From: Cellulomonas avistercoris
Lineage (GTDB): Bacteria; Actinomycetota; Actinomycetes; Actinomycetales; Cellulomonadaceae
Length of the DNA stretch: 64,000 nt
Assembly (NCBI RefSeq): GCF_014836445.1
Contig: NZ_JACSQV010000001.1
Coordinates: forward strand, 325,999-389,998
Direction of reading: 5' to 3'
The notes under the pieces are model-generated. The model saw nothing but the letters and a program-made list of their open reading frames with translations. It did no database searches and had not been told where the DNA came from. This document shows positions 1 to 11,500 of this stretch, in pieces; the first letter of the stretch is position 1; every line of letters starts with the position of its first letter. A program made the translations under genes and the position numbers.

Positions 1-945
<945 letters not shown>

Positions 946-1027
946 GACGAAGGTCCACCACGCGCGGCCGTTCGTATGCTGGACCATGCGCGTCGCGGCC
1001 GGCGCCTCGGGACGGGGCCCGCGCGCC

Positions 1028-2008
1028 TCAGAGGTCGAGCAGGTCGGGGCTGAGCCCCGCCTCGGTGTCGGGGATGCCGAGCTCGGCGGCCCTCCGGTCG
1101 GCGGTGGCCAGCAGGCGCCGGATGCGCCCGGCGACGGCGTCCTTCGTCAGCGGCGGGTCCGCGAGCTTGCCCAGCTCCTCGAGCGACGCCTCCTTGTGCG
1201 CGAGCCGCAGCTCGCCGGCCTGGCGCAGGTGGTCCGGCAGGTCGTCACCGAGGATCTCGAACGCGCGGTCCACGCGGGCGCCGGCCGCGACCGCGGCGCG
1301 CGCCGAGCGCCGCAGGTTGGCGTCGTCGAAGTTGGCCAGGCGGTTGGCGGTGCCGCGCACCTCGCGGCGCACGCGCCGCTCCTCCCACACGAGCATCGCG
1401 TCGTGCGCACCGAGCCGCGTCAGCATGACGCCGATCGCGTCACCGTCGCGGATCACGACGCGGTCGACGCCGCGCACGTCGCGCGCCTTGGCGGCGACAC
1501 CCAGGCGTCGCGCGGCCCCCACGAGCGCGAGGGCGGCCTCCGGCCCCGGGCACGTGACCTCGAGCGACGACGAGCGACCCGGCTCGGTGAGCGAGCCGTG
1601 CGCGAGGAACGCGCCACGCCACGCTGCCTCGGCCTCGCCGATCCCCGCGGACACGACCTGCGGCGGCAGCCCGCGGACCGGACGGCCCCGGTTGTCCAGC
1701 AGACCCGTCTGCCGCGCCAGCGACTCGCCGTCCTTCACGACACGCACGACGTAGCGGCTGCCCCGGCGCAGACCGCCGCCGGAGACCACGATGATGTCGC
1801 TCTCGTGACCGTAGATCTCGGTGATGGCCTGCCGCAGGCGCCGGGCCGCGATCCCGGTGTCGAGCTCGGCCTCGATGACGATGCGCCCGGAGATGATGTG
1901 CAGCCCGCCGGCGAACCTCAGGGTCGCCGAGATCTCCGCCTTGCGGCAGGACGTCCTGTCCACCTTCAGCCGGGCGAGCTCGTCCTTCACCTGTGCTGTC
2001 AGCGCCAT
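1028..2008 (-). CDS. whiA: Sporulation/cell-division transcription regulator WhiA
   Basis: 326-residue WhiA protein. In Streptomyces WhiA works with WhiB to activate division and differentiation genes; it is also widespread in non-sporulating actinobacteria. The N-terminus ([12 protein letters not shown], then residues to about 85) is the WhiA N-domain. A degenerate LAGLIDADG homing-endonuclease-like fold follows (GAFLAHGSL near residue 130), and then a C-terminal helix-turn-helix with the family signature around EASLEELG and [10 protein letters not shown]. The length matches the family. It is the last gene of a minus-strand run uvrC-rapZ-yvcK-whiA, the usual actinobacterial order, 64 bases after yvcK. 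Confidence 0.96.
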   Translation of the reverse strand: MALTAQVKDELARLKVDRTSCRKAEISATLRFAGGLHIISGRIVIEAELDTGIAARRLRQAITEIYGHESDIIVVSGGGLRRGSRYVVRVVKDGESLARQTGLLDNRGRPVRGLPPQVVSAGIGEAEAAWRGAFLAHGSLTEPGRSSSLEVTCPGPEAALALVGAARRLGVAAKARDVRGVDRVVIRDGDAIGVMLTRLGAHDAMLVWEERRVRREVRGTANRLANFDDANLRRSARAAVAAGARVDRAFEILGDDLPDHLRQAGELRLAHKEASLEELGKLADPPLTKDAVAGRIRRLLATADRRAAELGIPDTEAGLSPDLLDL

Positions 2009-2072
2009 GGCGTCATCCTGCCACTGCCGCCCGGGTGGTCGTGACCGTCCCGTGACCCGTCACCCGTCGGGG

Positions 2073-3080
2073 TCACACCTCGGCGGCGGGGTGCCCGGCA
2101 GGAGTCCCGACGTCACCGAGGTAGTCCTCGACGACGTCCCGCAGCGCGGCGGCCAGCCGCAGCGGGTCGTGCACCGCACTCTGGTCACCGCGCCGGACCT
2201 GGCGGACCAGCAGGCGGCAACCCATCGCCGCGCAGAGCTCAGCCAGCTCACCGACGTCGTCCACGGACGCCGGGTCGGCGATCACGGCGTGCAAGGACAG
2301 CTCGGGCGCGTGCGCACGGAGCACCTCGAGGTGGTCGACGGCACGCATGCCCTCGGTCTCGTGGTCGGGCGTGAGGTTGAGCGTCACCACGATCCGGGCC
2401 GGCGTCTCGACCAGTGCCGCACGCAGCTGCGGCACCAGCAGGTGCGGCAGGACCGACGAGTACCAGGACCCGGGGCCCAGGACGACCCAGTCGGCCTCCA
2501 GCAGCGCCGCGACCGCCTCCGGGCAGGCGGGAGGGTCCTCGGGGTGCAGCCGCAGGTGCTCGATGCGGTGCGACGTCAGGGCGACCTGCGTCTGCCCGCG
2601 CACGACCTCCCGCCGACCGTCCGCCGTGCGCACGTCCGCCTCGATGCACAACGGGACCGACGCCATCGGCAGCACCCGACCGCGAGCGCCCAGGAGCCTG
2701 CCGACGAGGTCGAGGCCCTCGACGGTGTCGCCGAGGATCTCCCACAGCGCCACGATCAGCAGGTTCCCGACGGAGTGCCGGTCGAGCGGCCCGTCCGTCG
2801 CGAAGCGGTGCTGCAGGAGGTCGCGCCAGGTGCGCCCCCACTCCGAGTCGTCGCAGAGGGCGGACAGCGCCATCCGCAGGTCGCCCGGCGGCAGCACGCC
2901 CATCTCCTCGCGCAGGCGTCCCGAGGAGCCGCCGTCGTCCGCGACCGTCACGACGGCCGTGATCCGGTCCGTCATGAGCCGCAGCGCCGAGAGCGAGGCC
3001 GAGAGCCCGTGGCCGCCCCCGAGCGCGACGACCGCGGGACGGGTCGGGTCACCGAACCGGCTGACCGACGGCGCGCTCAC
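2073..3080 (-). CDS. yvcK: YvcK-type gluconeogenesis factor / UDP-sugar-binding protein
   Basis: 335-residue member of the YvcK/CofD-like family, cytosolic proteins that bind UDP-sugars and are needed for growth on gluconeogenic carbon and for cell-wall homeostasis (CuvA in mycobacteria). Diagnostic motifs are LGGGHGLSASLSALR near residue 17, VTVADDGGSSGRLR near 40, PPGDLR near 60 and HSVGNL near 100. The reading frame stays open far upstream, antisense-like, so the start was set at GTG 3078-3080, which overlaps the rapZ stop by 4 bases (GTGA), the standard coupled arrangement. Translationally coupled to rapZ. Confidence 0.94.
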   Translation of the reverse strand: MSAPSVSRFGDPTRPAVVALGGGHGLSASLSALRLMTDRITAVVTVADDGGSSGRLREEMGVLPPGDLRMALSALCDDSEWGRTWRDLLQHRFATDGPLDRHSVGNLLIVALWEILGDTVEGLDLVGRLLGARGRVLPMASVPLCIEADVRTADGRREVVRGQTQVALTSHRIEHLRLHPEDPPACPEAVAALLEADWVVLGPGSWYSSVLPHLLVPQLRAALVETPARIVVTLNLTPDHETEGMRAVDHLEVLRAHAPELSLHAVIADPASVDDVGELAELCAAMGCRLLVRQVRRGDQSAVHDPLRLAAALRDVVEDYLGDVGTPAGHPAAEV

Positions 3081-4018
3081 TCCTTGCCCAGGTCCCGCGC
3101 CGTCACCTGCACCCGGTGCCCGCGCTCGCGCAGCCGCGCGCCGATGGCCTCGCTGATCGCCACGGAGCGGTGCTTGCCGCCCGTGCAGCCGACCGCGATC
3201 GTCGCGTAGCGCTTCTCCTCGTGCAGGTACCCCGCGAGCACCGGCTCGAGCGCGTCGACGTAGCGCTCGACGAACGTCGTGGCACCCGGCAGCCCCAGCA
3301 CGTAGTCCCGCACCGGCGCGTCGCGGCCGGACAGGTGGCGCAGCTCGGTGATCCAGTACGGGTTGGACAGGAACCGGACGTCGACGACGTGGTCCGCGTC
3401 GAGCGGGATGCCGTACTTGAAGCCGAACGACAGCACCGACAGGTGCAGGACGTCGTCCCCCGGGTCCGCGACGCCCGACCGCACGACCCGTGCGAGGTCG
3501 TGGACGTTGAGCTCGGACGTGTCGATCACGGTGTCGGCGCGCTCGCGCAGGTCCGACAGCAGTGCGCGCTCGTGCGCGATGCCGTCGAGGATGCGGCCGT
3601 CGGCCTGCAGCGGGTGCGGGCGGCGCACCTGCTCGAACCGGCGCACGAGCACCTCGTCCGACGCGTCGAGGAACAGCAGCCGCAGCTCGACGCCGGTCCC
3701 CTCGAGGTGGTCGAGGACACCGGTGAGAGCCGCGAAGTACTCGCGCCCGCGCACGTCGATCACGGCGGCGAGACGGCGCGCCCCCGTACCGACCGGCCCG
3801 CTCGTCAGCATGCCGACGAGGTGGGTCAGCATCTGCGCGGGCAGGTTGTCGACGACGTACCAGCCGAGGTCCTCCAGCACCGCGGCCGCGCGCGTGCGGC
3901 CCGCACCGGACATGCCGGTGATGACCAGCACCTGGGGCTGCTCGAGGACGGGCGCCTCGGCGGCCGCCTCGAGCTCGGGGATGCCCGTCGGCACCGTGAT
4001 CGGCGAGGGCTCGCTCAT
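3077..4018 (-). CDS. rapZ: RapZ-family P-loop nucleotide-binding protein
   Basis: 313-residue RapZ (YvcJ) family protein. The N-terminal domain has the Walker A variant GMSGAGRT near residues 35-42 and binds ATP/GTP. The C-terminal domain (from about residue 180) holds the conserved [18 protein letters not shown] and [10 protein letters not shown] motifs. In E. coli RapZ hands the sRNA GlmZ to RNase E; actinobacteria lack that sRNA system, so the role here is unknown. The start overlaps the uvrC stop (ATGA at 4015-4018). It is sandwiched between uvrC and yvcK as in most actinobacteria. Confidence 0.95.
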   Translation of the reverse strand: MSEPSPITVPTGIPELEAAAEAPVLEQPQVLVITGMSGAGRTRAAAVLEDLGWYVVDNLPAQMLTHLVGMLTSGPVGTGARRLAAVIDVRGREYFAALTGVLDHLEGTGVELRLLFLDASDEVLVRRFEQVRRPHPLQADGRILDGIAHERALLSDLRERADTVIDTSELNVHDLARVVRSGVADPGDDVLHLSVLSFGFKYGIPLDADHVVDVRFLSNPYWITELRHLSGRDAPVRDYVLGLPGATTFVERYVDALEPVLAGYLHEEKRYATIAVGCTGGKHRSVAISEAIGARLRERGHRVQVTARDLGKE

Positions 4019-6042
4019 GCCCCCAGGATGCCAGGCTCTTCCGGTGTCGGGTCCACCGACGTGCCGGACGCGGTCGCGTCCTGCGTCGCGGGCGGCCCCG
4101 CGAGCGCCGCCACCACCGCCTCCGCCGTGCGCGCACCCATGCCCGGCACGGTCGCGATCTCCTCGGCCGTGGCCGCGCGCAGCCGCTTCACCGAGCCGAA
4201 GTGGCGCAGCAGCGCCGCCTTGCGCGCGGGACCGAGACCCGGCACGTCGTCGAGCACGGAGACCGTCATGCCCTTGCTGCGGCGCTTGCGGTGCGCGGTG
4301 ATCGCGAACCGGTGCGCCTCGTCACGCACGCGCTGGAGCAGGTACAGCCCCTCGGACGACCGTCGCAGGATCACCGGGTACTCCTCCCCCGGCAGCCACA
4401 CCTCCTCGAGGCGCTTGGCGAGGCCGCACAGGGCGATGTCGTCGATGCCGAGCTCGGCGAGCGCGGCCGCCGCGGCGGCCACCTGGGGCGGTCCGCCGTC
4501 GACGACGACGAGGTTGGGCGGGTACGCGAACCGCGTCGGCCGGCCGGTGCGCTCGTCGACCGGCCCGCTGCGCGGCGCGTCGTCCTCGTCGCCGTCGTCG
4601 AGCTCCGGGTCGTGCGCGTCGGCGCGCTCCGCGAGGTAGCGGCGGAAGCGCCGGGTGATGACCTCGTGCATGGCGGCGGTGTCGTCGCGCGCCCCCTGGC
4701 CCTCGGGTCCGCGGACGGTGAACAGCCGGTACTCGTTCTTGCGCGCGAGGCCGTCCTCGAACACCACCATCGAGGCCGACTGGTACGTGCCCTGGTTGTG
4801 GGAGACGTCGTAGCACTCGATGCGCAGCGGCGCGCTCGGCAGGTCGAGGGCCTCCTGGATCTCGCGGAGCGCCATGCTGCGGCTCGTGAGGTCCCCCGCG
4901 CGTCGCGTGCGGTGCAGCGCGAGCGCGTGCTCCGCGTTGCGCAGCACCGTGGCGGCCAGCTCGCGCTTGTCGCCGCGCTGCGGCACCCGCACCTGGACCT
5001 TGCTGCCCCGCAGGCCCGTGAGCCACGCCTGCACCTGCTCCACGTCGGTCGGCAGCACCGGGACGAGCACCTCGCGCGGCACCGACGCGGTCGCGGCCTC
5101 GGGATCCTCGCTCCCGTACACCTGCTGCAGCAGGTGCTCGACGAGCGCCGCGTCGTCGAGGTCCTCGACCTTCTCGACGACCCAGCCGCGCTGGCCGCGG
5201 ATGCGGCCGTCGCGCACGTGGAAGACCTGGACGGCCGCCTCGAGCTCGTCGCCCGCCATGGCGAAGACGTCGGCGTCGGTGCCGTCGGACAGCACGACCG
5301 CGTTGCGCTCGGTGGCCTTCTCGAGCGTCTTGATGTCGTCGCGCAGGCGCGCGGCACGCTCGTAGTCGAGGTCGGCCGCCGCGTCCTTCATGGCGCGGGT
5401 CAGGCGGCGCGTGAACCGGGCGGTGTCACCGGCCATGAAGTCGCAGAAGTCCTGCGCGAGCTGGTGGTGCTCGTCGACACCGATCCGCCCCACGCACGGC
5501 GCCGAGCACTTGTCGATGTAGCCGAGCAGGCACGGACGACCCTGCTGCCGGGCCCGCTTGAAGACCCCGGCCGAGCACGTGCGCACCGGGAACACCCGCA
5601 GCAGCAGGTCGACGGTCTCGCGGATCGCCCACGCGTGGGCGTACGGGCCGAAGTAGCGCGTCCCGCGACGCTTGGCGCCGCGCATGACCTGCACGCGCGG
5701 CACCTCGTCCGCCATCGTCACGGCGAGGTACGGGTACGACTTGTCGTCGCGGTACTTGACGTTGAACCGGGGGTCGAACTCCTTGATCCACGAGTACTCG
5801 AGCGCGAGCGCCTCGACCTCGGTCCCGACGACCGTCCACTGGACCGCGGCGGCGGTCGTCACCATCTGCTGCGTCCGCGGGTGCAGCCCGGCGATGTCCT
5901 GGAAGTAGCTGTTCAGCCGGTTGCGCAGGCTCTTGGCCTTGCCGACGTAGACGACGCGGCCGTGCTCGTCCCGGAAGCGGTAGACGCCGGGAGAGTCCGG
6001 GATCTCCCCGGGGGCTGGTCGGTAGGTGGCGGGATCAGCCAT
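4015..6042 (-). CDS. uvrC: Excinuclease ABC subunit C
   Basis: 675-residue UvrC, the nuclease of nucleotide excision repair that cuts on both sides of a lesion marked by UvrB. The GIY-YIG domain is at the N-terminus ([23 protein letters not shown] near residue 20; the end of this stretch carries the family Lys). A UVR motif follows near residue 205, then the RNase H-like 3' nuclease domain ([11 protein letters not shown]) and C-terminal helix-hairpin-helix repeats ([13 protein letters not shown]). The start was placed at ATG 6040-6042 rather than an in-frame codon 12 residues upstream, because homologues begin MADPxxYRP. First gene of the uvrC-rapZ-yvcK-whiA operon, with 4-base overlaps between the first three genes. 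Confidence 0.97.
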   Translation of the reverse strand: MADPATYRPAPGEIPDSPGVYRFRDEHGRVVYVGKAKSLRNRLNSYFQDIAGLHPRTQQMVTTAAAVQWTVVGTEVEALALEYSWIKEFDPRFNVKYRDDKSYPYLAVTMADEVPRVQVMRGAKRRGTRYFGPYAHAWAIRETVDLLLRVFPVRTCSAGVFKRARQQGRPCLLGYIDKCSAPCVGRIGVDEHHQLAQDFCDFMAGDTARFTRRLTRAMKDAAADLDYERAARLRDDIKTLEKATERNAVVLSDGTDADVFAMAGDELEAAVQVFHVRDGRIRGQRGWVVEKVEDLDDAALVEHLLQQVYGSEDPEAATASVPREVLVPVLPTDVEQVQAWLTGLRGSKVQVRVPQRGDKRELAATVLRNAEHALALHRTRRAGDLTSRSMALREIQEALDLPSAPLRIECYDVSHNQGTYQSASMVVFEDGLARKNEYRLFTVRGPEGQGARDDTAAMHEVITRRFRRYLAERADAHDPELDDGDEDDAPRSGPVDERTGRPTRFAYPPNLVVVDGGPPQVAAAAAALAELGIDDIALCGLAKRLEEVWLPGEEYPVILRRSSEGLYLLQRVRDEAHRFAITAHRKRRSKGMTVSVLDDVPGLGPARKAALLRHFGSVKRLRAATAEEIATVPGMGARTAEAVVAALAGPPATQDATASGTSVDPTPEEPGILGA

Positions 6043-6142
6043 GCGTCCGAGCCTAAGTCCGCGGACCGACAGGGCCACGCCGGCGACGCGGCGCGGCCGG
6101 GCGCACCGACGCAGCTGTGACGTGCGCCACTAGGGTCGGGGC

Positions 6143-6652
6143 ATGGCACACCTCCTGCACCAGTTCTCCGTGGACCTGACGTGGACGGGCGCCCGTGGGG
6201 CCGGCACCGCGACGTACACGTCGTACGGCCGGGACCACGTCCTGACGTCGGGCGGCCGTCCTGCGCTCCCCGGGACGTCCGACCCCGGGTTCCGCGGCGA
6301 CCCGGAGCGCTGGTCGCCCGAGGACCTGCTGGTCGGGGCGCTCTCCCAGTGCCACATGCTGTGGTTCCTGCACCTCGCGGCCAACGCGGGCGTCGTGGTC
6401 GTCGGCTACACCGACTCGGCGTCGGGGACCATGCGGATCGAGGCCGCGGGGCACGGCCAGTTCACCGAGGTCGTGCTCCGACCCCGTGTCACGGTCCGCA
6501 ACGCGGCGCTCGCCGACGGCACGCCCGTCGACGACGCGCTGCTCGCCGACGTCCACCACCGTGCCCAGGAGCACTGCTTCATCGCGCGGTCCGTGAACTT
6601 CCCCGTGCGCCACGAGCCGGGCCCGCTGACGCACGAGCCCGCTCCCGCCTGA
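6143..6652 (+). CDS. OsmC-family peroxiredoxin-like protein
   Basis: 169-residue OsmC/Ohr-superfamily protein. Members reduce organic hydroperoxides with two cysteines; both are present here, in LSQCHMLW near residue 72 and in EHCFIARS near residue 140, with SPEDLLVGAL before the first. The ATG has no clear ribosome-binding site. A TAGGGT box ends 5 bases before the ATG, which suggests leaderless expression (inference). It is divergent from uvrC and convergent with uvrA. Substrate not predictable. Confidence 0.9.
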   Translation: MAHLLHQFSVDLTWTGARGAGTATYTSYGRDHVLTSGGRPALPGTSDPGFRGDPERWSPEDLLVGALSQCHMLWFLHLAANAGVVVVGYTDSASGTMRIEAAGHGQFTEVVLRPRVTVRNAALADGTPVDDALLADVHHRAQEHCFIARSVNFPVRHEPGPLTHEPAPA

Positions 6653-6668
6653 CCGGGCGGTCAGGCGG
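6645..6668. terminator. Bidirectional hairpin between OsmC gene and uvrA
   Basis: A 10-base inverted repeat (CCGCCTGACC / GGTCAGGCGG) with a 4-base loop spans the junction of the two convergent genes. Both stop codons, TGA at 6650-6652 and the uvrA stop at 6661-6663, lie inside its stem. There is no T-tract. A terminator role is inferred from position and symmetry. Confidence 0.6.
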
Positions 6669-9534
6669 ACACCTCGACGCGGGCGGGCTCGAGCACCTCG
6701 GCGAGGAACCGGCCCGTGTGGCTCTCCGGCACGCTCGCGATGTGCTCGGGGGTGCCCTCGGCGACGACCAGGCCGCCGCCGGAGCCGCCCTCGGGGCCCA
6801 TGTCGACCACCCAGTCGGCGTTCTTGATGACGTCGAGGTTGTGCTCGATCACCAGGACGGTGTTGCCCTTGTCCACGAGCGACTGCAGGACGCCCAGCAG
6901 CTTGCGGATGTCCTCGAAGTGCAAACCCGTGGTGGGCTCGTCGAGGACGTAGATGGTGCGGCCCGTCGACCGGCGCTGCAGCTCGGCGGCCAGCTTGACG
7001 CGCTGCGCCTCACCGCCCGAGAGCGTCGGTGCGGGCTGCCCGAGCCGTACGTAGCCGAGACCGACGTCGACGAGGGTGCGCAGGTGCCGCGAGATGGCCG
7101 GCACCGCGGCGAAGAAGTCGGCGGCCTCCTCGATGGGCATCGCCAGGACGTCGGCGACCGTCTTGCCCTTGAAGTGCACCTCGAGCGTCTCGCGGTTGTA
7201 CCGGGCGCCGTGGCAGACCTCGCAGGGCACGTACACGTCCGGGAGGAAGTTCATCTCGATCTTCAGGGTGCCGTCGCCCGAGCAGGCCTCGCAGCGACCA
7301 CCCTTGACGTTGAACGAGAACCTGCCGGGCGCGTAGCCGCGCACCTTGGCCTCGGACGTCTCGGCGAAGAGCCTGCGGACGTGGTCCCACACACCGGTGT
7401 AGGTGGCGGGGTTGGAGCGCGGTGTGCGGCCGATCGGCCCCTGGTCCACGTGCACGACCTTGTCGAGCTGGTCGAGGCCCGTCACCCGCTTGTGCCGCCC
7501 GGCGACCTGCCGTGCGCCGTTGAGCTCGTTCGCCATGACGGTGTAGAGGATCGCGTTGACGAGCGTCGACTTGCCGGATCCCGAGACGCCGGTCACCGCG
7601 GTGAGCACGCCCAGCGGGAACGACACGTCGATCCCCCGCAGGTTGTTCTCCCGCGCACCGACGACGGTGACCTGCCGCGACCTGTCGACCGGCCGGCGTG
7701 CCGCCGGCATCGGGATGGAGCGCCGACCCGACAGGTAGGCGCCCGTCACCGACTCCGGCGACGCCAGCAGGCCCGCGAGGTCGCCCGAGTGCACGACGCG
7801 ACCACCGTGCTCGCCGGCGCCCGGTCCGATGTCGACGATCCAGTCGGCGGTCCGGATGGTGTCCTCGTCGTGCTCGACGACGATGAGCGTGTTGCCGAGG
7901 TCGCGGAGCCGGGTCAGCGTGTCGATCAGCCGCCGGTTGTCGCGCTGGTGCAGCCCGATGGACGGCTCGTCCAGCACGTACAGCACGCCGACCAGGCCCG
8001 AGCCGATCTGCGTCGCCAGCCGGATGCGCTGCGCCTCACCGCCCGACAGCGTCGCCGCCGGCCGCATGAGCGAGAGGTAGTCCAGCCCGACGTCGAGCAG
8101 GAACCCGAGTCGCGCCTGGATCTCCTTGATGACCTGCGCGGCGATCGCGCGCTCGCGCTCACCGAGCTCGAGGCCGTCGATGAAGGTGCGGGCCTCGTCG
8201 ATCGGCAGGGCGCAGACGTCGGCGATCGAGCGGCCGCCGACCTTCACCGCGAGGACCTCGGGCTTCAGGCGGGCGCCGTGGCACGCGGGGCACGGGACCT
8301 CGCGCATGAACGCCTCGTACTTCTCCTTGCTCCAGTCCGAGTCGGTCTCGGCGTGGCGCCGCTCCAGGAACGTGATGACGCCCTCGAACCCGGTCGAGTA
8401 CTGCCGCTCACGGCCCCACCGGTTGCGGTACTTCACGCGGACCTCGTGGTTCTCACCGTGCAGGACCGCGTCCCGCGCGCGCTGCGGCAGCGCCCGCCAG
8501 GGCGTGTCCATCGAGAACCCGAGATCGGACGAGAGCGCCGACAGCACGCGCTGGAAGTACTCCGACGAGGTCTGCGCCCACGGCGCGACGGCGCCCTCGG
8601 CGAGCGAGAGCTCGTCGTCCGGTATGACGAGCTCGGGGTCGACCTCGAGGCGCGACCCGATGCCGGTGCACTCGGGGCAGGCGCCGTAGGGGGCGTTGAA
8701 GGAGAACGTCCGCGGCTCGACCTCCTCGAGCGTCAGCACGTGGTCGTTCGGGCAGGCGCGGTTCTCGGAGAAGCGGCGCTCGCGCTCCGGGTCGTCGGCG
8801 TCGGCGTCGACCAGCTCGACGACGAGCAGGCCGCCGGCGAGCCCGAGCGCCGTCTCGACCGAGTCCGTCAGGCGACGCTGGACGCCCTCGCGGGAGACCA
8901 GCCGGTCGACGACCACCTCGATGTCGTGCTTGAGCTTCTTCTCCAGCGTCGGGGGTGACGCGAGCTGGACGACCTCGCCGTCGACGCGCGCCCGCGAGAA
9001 GCCCTTGCCCTGCAGCTCGCGGAACAGGTCGGCGTACTCGCCCTTGCGCCCGCGGACCACGGGCGCCAGGACCTGGTAGCGCGTGCCGTCGGGCAGCTCG
9101 AGCAGCCGGTCGACGATCTGCTGCGGCGTCTGCGCGGTCACGCGCTCGCCGCACACCGGGCAGTACTGCGTGCCGGCGCGGGCGAAGAGGAGACGCAGGT
9201 AGTCGTAGACCTCGGTGATGGTGCCGACCGTCGAGCGCGGGTTGCGGTTGGTCGACTTCTGGTCGATCGACACCGCGGGCGACAGGCCCTCGATGAAGTC
9301 GACGTCGGGCTTGTCCATCTGGCCCAGGAACTGGCGGGCGTACGCCGAGAGCGACTCGACGTAACGGCGCTGCCCCTCGGCGAAGATCGTGTCGAACGCC
9401 AACGAGGACTTCCCGGACCCCGACAGGCCGGTGAACGCGATGAGCGCGTCGCGCGGCAGGTCCAGGTCGACGTTGCGGAGGTTGTGCTCCCGCGCGCCGC
9501 GGACCACGAGACGGTCGGAGGAAGGATGGGTCAC
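6661..9534 (-). CDS. uvrA: Excinuclease ABC subunit A
   Basis: 957-residue UvrA, the ABC-type ATPase dimer that scans DNA for bulky damage and loads UvrB. Two ABC modules are present: Walker [12 protein letters not shown] near residue 35 and [11 protein letters not shown] near 650, signature LSGGEAQR in both, and zinc clusters CPVCGE (near 128), CPACHG and CEACSG/CEVCHG. The frame is open 13 codons further upstream; GTG 9532-9534 ([19 protein letters not shown]) was chosen as closest to homologues. A LexA-like box lies 32 bases upstream of that start. Convergent with the OsmC gene; divergent from the GH15 gene. Confidence 0.97.
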   Translation of the reverse strand: MTHPSSDRLVVRGAREHNLRNVDLDLPRDALIAFTGLSGSGKSSLAFDTIFAEGQRRYVESLSAYARQFLGQMDKPDVDFIEGLSPAVSIDQKSTNRNPRSTVGTITEVYDYLRLLFARAGTQYCPVCGERVTAQTPQQIVDRLLELPDGTRYQVLAPVVRGRKGEYADLFRELQGKGFSRARVDGEVVQLASPPTLEKKLKHDIEVVVDRLVSREGVQRRLTDSVETALGLAGGLLVVELVDADADDPERERRFSENRACPNDHVLTLEEVEPRTFSFNAPYGACPECTGIGSRLEVDPELVIPDDELSLAEGAVAPWAQTSSEYFQRVLSALSSDLGFSMDTPWRALPQRARDAVLHGENHEVRVKYRNRWGRERQYSTGFEGVITFLERRHAETDSDWSKEKYEAFMREVPCPACHGARLKPEVLAVKVGGRSIADVCALPIDEARTFIDGLELGERERAIAAQVIKEIQARLGFLLDVGLDYLSLMRPAATLSGGEAQRIRLATQIGSGLVGVLYVLDEPSIGLHQRDNRRLIDTLTRLRDLGNTLIVVEHDEDTIRTADWIVDIGPGAGEHGGRVVHSGDLAGLLASPESVTGAYLSGRRSIPMPAARRPVDRSRQVTVVGARENNLRGIDVSFPLGVLTAVTGVSGSGKSTLVNAILYTVMANELNGARQVAGRHKRVTGLDQLDKVVHVDQGPIGRTPRSNPATYTGVWDHVRRLFAETSEAKVRGYAPGRFSFNVKGGRCEACSGDGTLKIEMNFLPDVYVPCEVCHGARYNRETLEVHFKGKTVADVLAMPIEEAADFFAAVPAISRHLRTLVDVGLGYVRLGQPAPTLSGGEAQRVKLAAELQRRSTGRTIYVLDEPTTGLHFEDIRKLLGVLQSLVDKGNTVLVIEHNLDVIKNADWVVDMGPEGGSGGGLVVAEGTPEHIASVPESHTGRFLAEVLEPARVEVSA

Positions 9535-9565
9535 AGCCGACGAGTCTACGTGCGGCCACCGACAA

Positions 9566-9581
9566 TCGCACATGTGTTCGA
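9566..9581 (-). promoter_or_regulatory. LexA/SOS box upstream of uvrA
   Basis: The 16-mer TCGCACATGTGTTCGA differs at one base from the perfect palindrome TCGAACATGTGTTCGA, the form of the actinobacterial/Gram-positive LexA box (CGAAC-n4-GTTCG). It sits 32 bases before the uvrA start and 63 before the divergent GH15 gene. SOS control of uvrA is established in many bacteria; here it is inferred from the match. Confidence 0.7.
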
Positions 9582-9643
9582 GATCACGACCGTCGGCGCG
9601 TCACGACGGGCGACGCCGGGCGACGCGCGCCATGCTGGGGCCG

Positions 9644-11500
9644 ATGGACGCCCCACCGCCCCTCTCCCCCGTCCGCCCGGCGCACCTCGGCCGCCAGGTG
9701 CCGATCGAGGACTACGCCGTGCTCGGTGACGGCCACACCGCGGCGCTCGTCTCGCGTCACGGCTCCGTCGACTGGCTCTGCCTGCCGCGGTTCGACTCCG
9801 ACGCCTGCTTCGCCGCCCTGCTCGGGACGCCCGAGCACGGGCGCTGGCTGCTGACGGTGCGCGGCGCGACCGCGGTCACGCGCCGGTACCGCGGCGACTC
9901 CTTCGTGCTCGAGACCACCTACCGCACGCCGCGCGGCACCGCGGTGGTCACCGAGGCCATGCCGCTGGGTGACGGCCGCGCCGACCTGGTGCGTCGCGTC
10001 GAGTGCACGGACGGTGAGGTCGAGGTCGAGCACGACTGGGTCGTGCGCTTCGGGTACGGCGCCGTCGAGCCGTGGGTGCGGCACGAGACCGACGTCGAGG
10101 GCGGCGACACGATCCGGGCCGTCGCCGGTCCCGACTCCCTCGTGCTCCGCGGGGACCGGCTCCCGCGTGCCGTCGACCGCCGCCACCACGACCTCTTCAC
10201 GCTGCGCGCGGGGCAGTCCGTCGAGCTCTCGCTCACGTGGGTCCGCTCGTGGGAGCCCGTCCCGCCGCGGCTCACGGTGCCCGACCGTGTCGACGCCACC
10301 GCCATCGCCTGGGGCCTGTGGGCGAGGGACTGCACCTACGGCGGCCCGTACCGGGAGGCCGTGGTCCGTTCCCTCCTGGTCCTGCGGCTGCTCTCCGACG
10401 TCACCACCGGCGGCATCGTCGCCGCACCCACGACGTCGCTGCCGGAGACCTTCGGCGGCGAGCGCAACTGGGACTACCGCTTCTGCTGGCTGCGCGACGC
10501 CTCGCTGGCCCTCGAGGCGCTCCTCGAGCAGGGCTTCCGCGACGAGGCGACGCAGTGGCGGGACTGGCTCCTGCGCGCCGTGGCGGGCGACCCCAAGGAC
10601 CTCCAGATCATGTACCGCATCGACGGCGGACGGCGGCTGCCCGAGGAGGAGCTGGACCACCTGCCGGGCTACGCCGGGTCGCGACCCGTGCGCATCGGCA
10701 ACGCGGCGGTCGGCCAGGTGCAGCACGACGTGCTCGGCGAGGTGATGTCGGCGCTCGCCATGGCCCGGGACGCCGGCCTGCCGGAGACCGCCGACACGTG
10801 GTCGCTCCAGCGGCACCTCGTCGACGCGCTCGCGAGCACGTGGCGCGAGCCGGACCGGGGGATCTGGGAGGTCCGCGGGGAGCCGCGCCACTTCACGCAC
10901 TCGAAGGTCATGGTCTGGGCCGCGCTGGACCAGGCGGTCCGAGCGGTCGAGGCACACGGCCTGCCCGGCCCGGTGGACCGCTGGCGGCGCGTGCGCGAGG
11001 AGGTCCGCGCCGACGTCATGGAGCACGGGTGGTCGGCCGAGCGCCAGACGTTCGTGCAGCAGTACGGCGCGGACCACACCGACGCCTCCCTGCTGCAGAT
11101 CGTGCACGTGGGGTTCGTCCCGCCCGACGGGCCGCACGCCCGGGGCACGATCGCGGCGGTGCGCGAGGAGCTCGAGGTCGCACCGGGCCTGCTGCTGCGC
11201 TACCACACCGAGCGGACCGACGACGGCCTGCAGGGGGCCGAGTCCCCCTTCCTCGCGTGCTCGTTCTGGCTCGCCGACGCGCTGGCGCGGTCCGACGACC
11301 TCGCCGGGGCGACCGAGGTGCTCGACGCGCTCGTCCCCCTGGCCAACGACGTCGGCATGCTCGCCGAGCAGTACGACCCGGTGACGCGGCACATGGTGGG
11401 GAACGTGCCGCAGGCGCTCTCGCACCTCGCCCTGGTGCGGGCGGCCCACAGCCACGACCTGGCCGCACGGCGGGCGACGACGCGGATGGCCACGTGCTGA
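9644..11500 (+). CDS. Glycoside hydrolase family 15 protein (glucoamylase/trehalase type)
   Basis: 618-residue GH15 enzyme with an N-terminal beta-sandwich domain (IEDYAVLGDGHTAALVSRHGSVDWLC at the start) and an (alpha/alpha)6 catalytic barrel. Key motifs are NWDYRFCWLRDAS near residue 275, the first catalytic Glu in GIWEVRGEPRHFTHSK near 410, and the second in LAEQYDPVTRHMVGNVPQALSHLAL near 570. In actinobacteria this branch often hydrolyses trehalose; alpha-glucan or isomaltose activity is equally possible. No signal peptide, so cytosolic. ATG 9644 is preceded by GGGG; an ATG 12 bases earlier is an alternative. The stop lies inside the start of the next gene. Confidence 0.9.
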   Translation: MDAPPPLSPVRPAHLGRQVPIEDYAVLGDGHTAALVSRHGSVDWLCLPRFDSDACFAALLGTPEHGRWLLTVRGATAVTRRYRGDSFVLETTYRTPRGTAVVTEAMPLGDGRADLVRRVECTDGEVEVEHDWVVRFGYGAVEPWVRHETDVEGGDTIRAVAGPDSLVLRGDRLPRAVDRRHHDLFTLRAGQSVELSLTWVRSWEPVPPRLTVPDRVDATAIAWGLWARDCTYGGPYREAVVRSLLVLRLLSDVTTGGIVAAPTTSLPETFGGERNWDYRFCWLRDASLALEALLEQGFRDEATQWRDWLLRAVAGDPKDLQIMYRIDGGRRLPEEELDHLPGYAGSRPVRIGNAAVGQVQHDVLGEVMSALAMARDAGLPETADTWSLQRHLVDALASTWREPDRGIWEVRGEPRHFTHSKVMVWAALDQAVRAVEAHGLPGPVDRWRRVREEVRADVMEHGWSAERQTFVQQYGADHTDASLLQIVHVGFVPPDGPHARGTIAAVREELEVAPGLLLRYHTERTDDGLQGAESPFLACSFWLADALARSDDLAGATEVLDALVPLANDVGMLAEQYDPVTRHMVGNVPQALSHLALVRAAHSHDLAARRATTRMATC

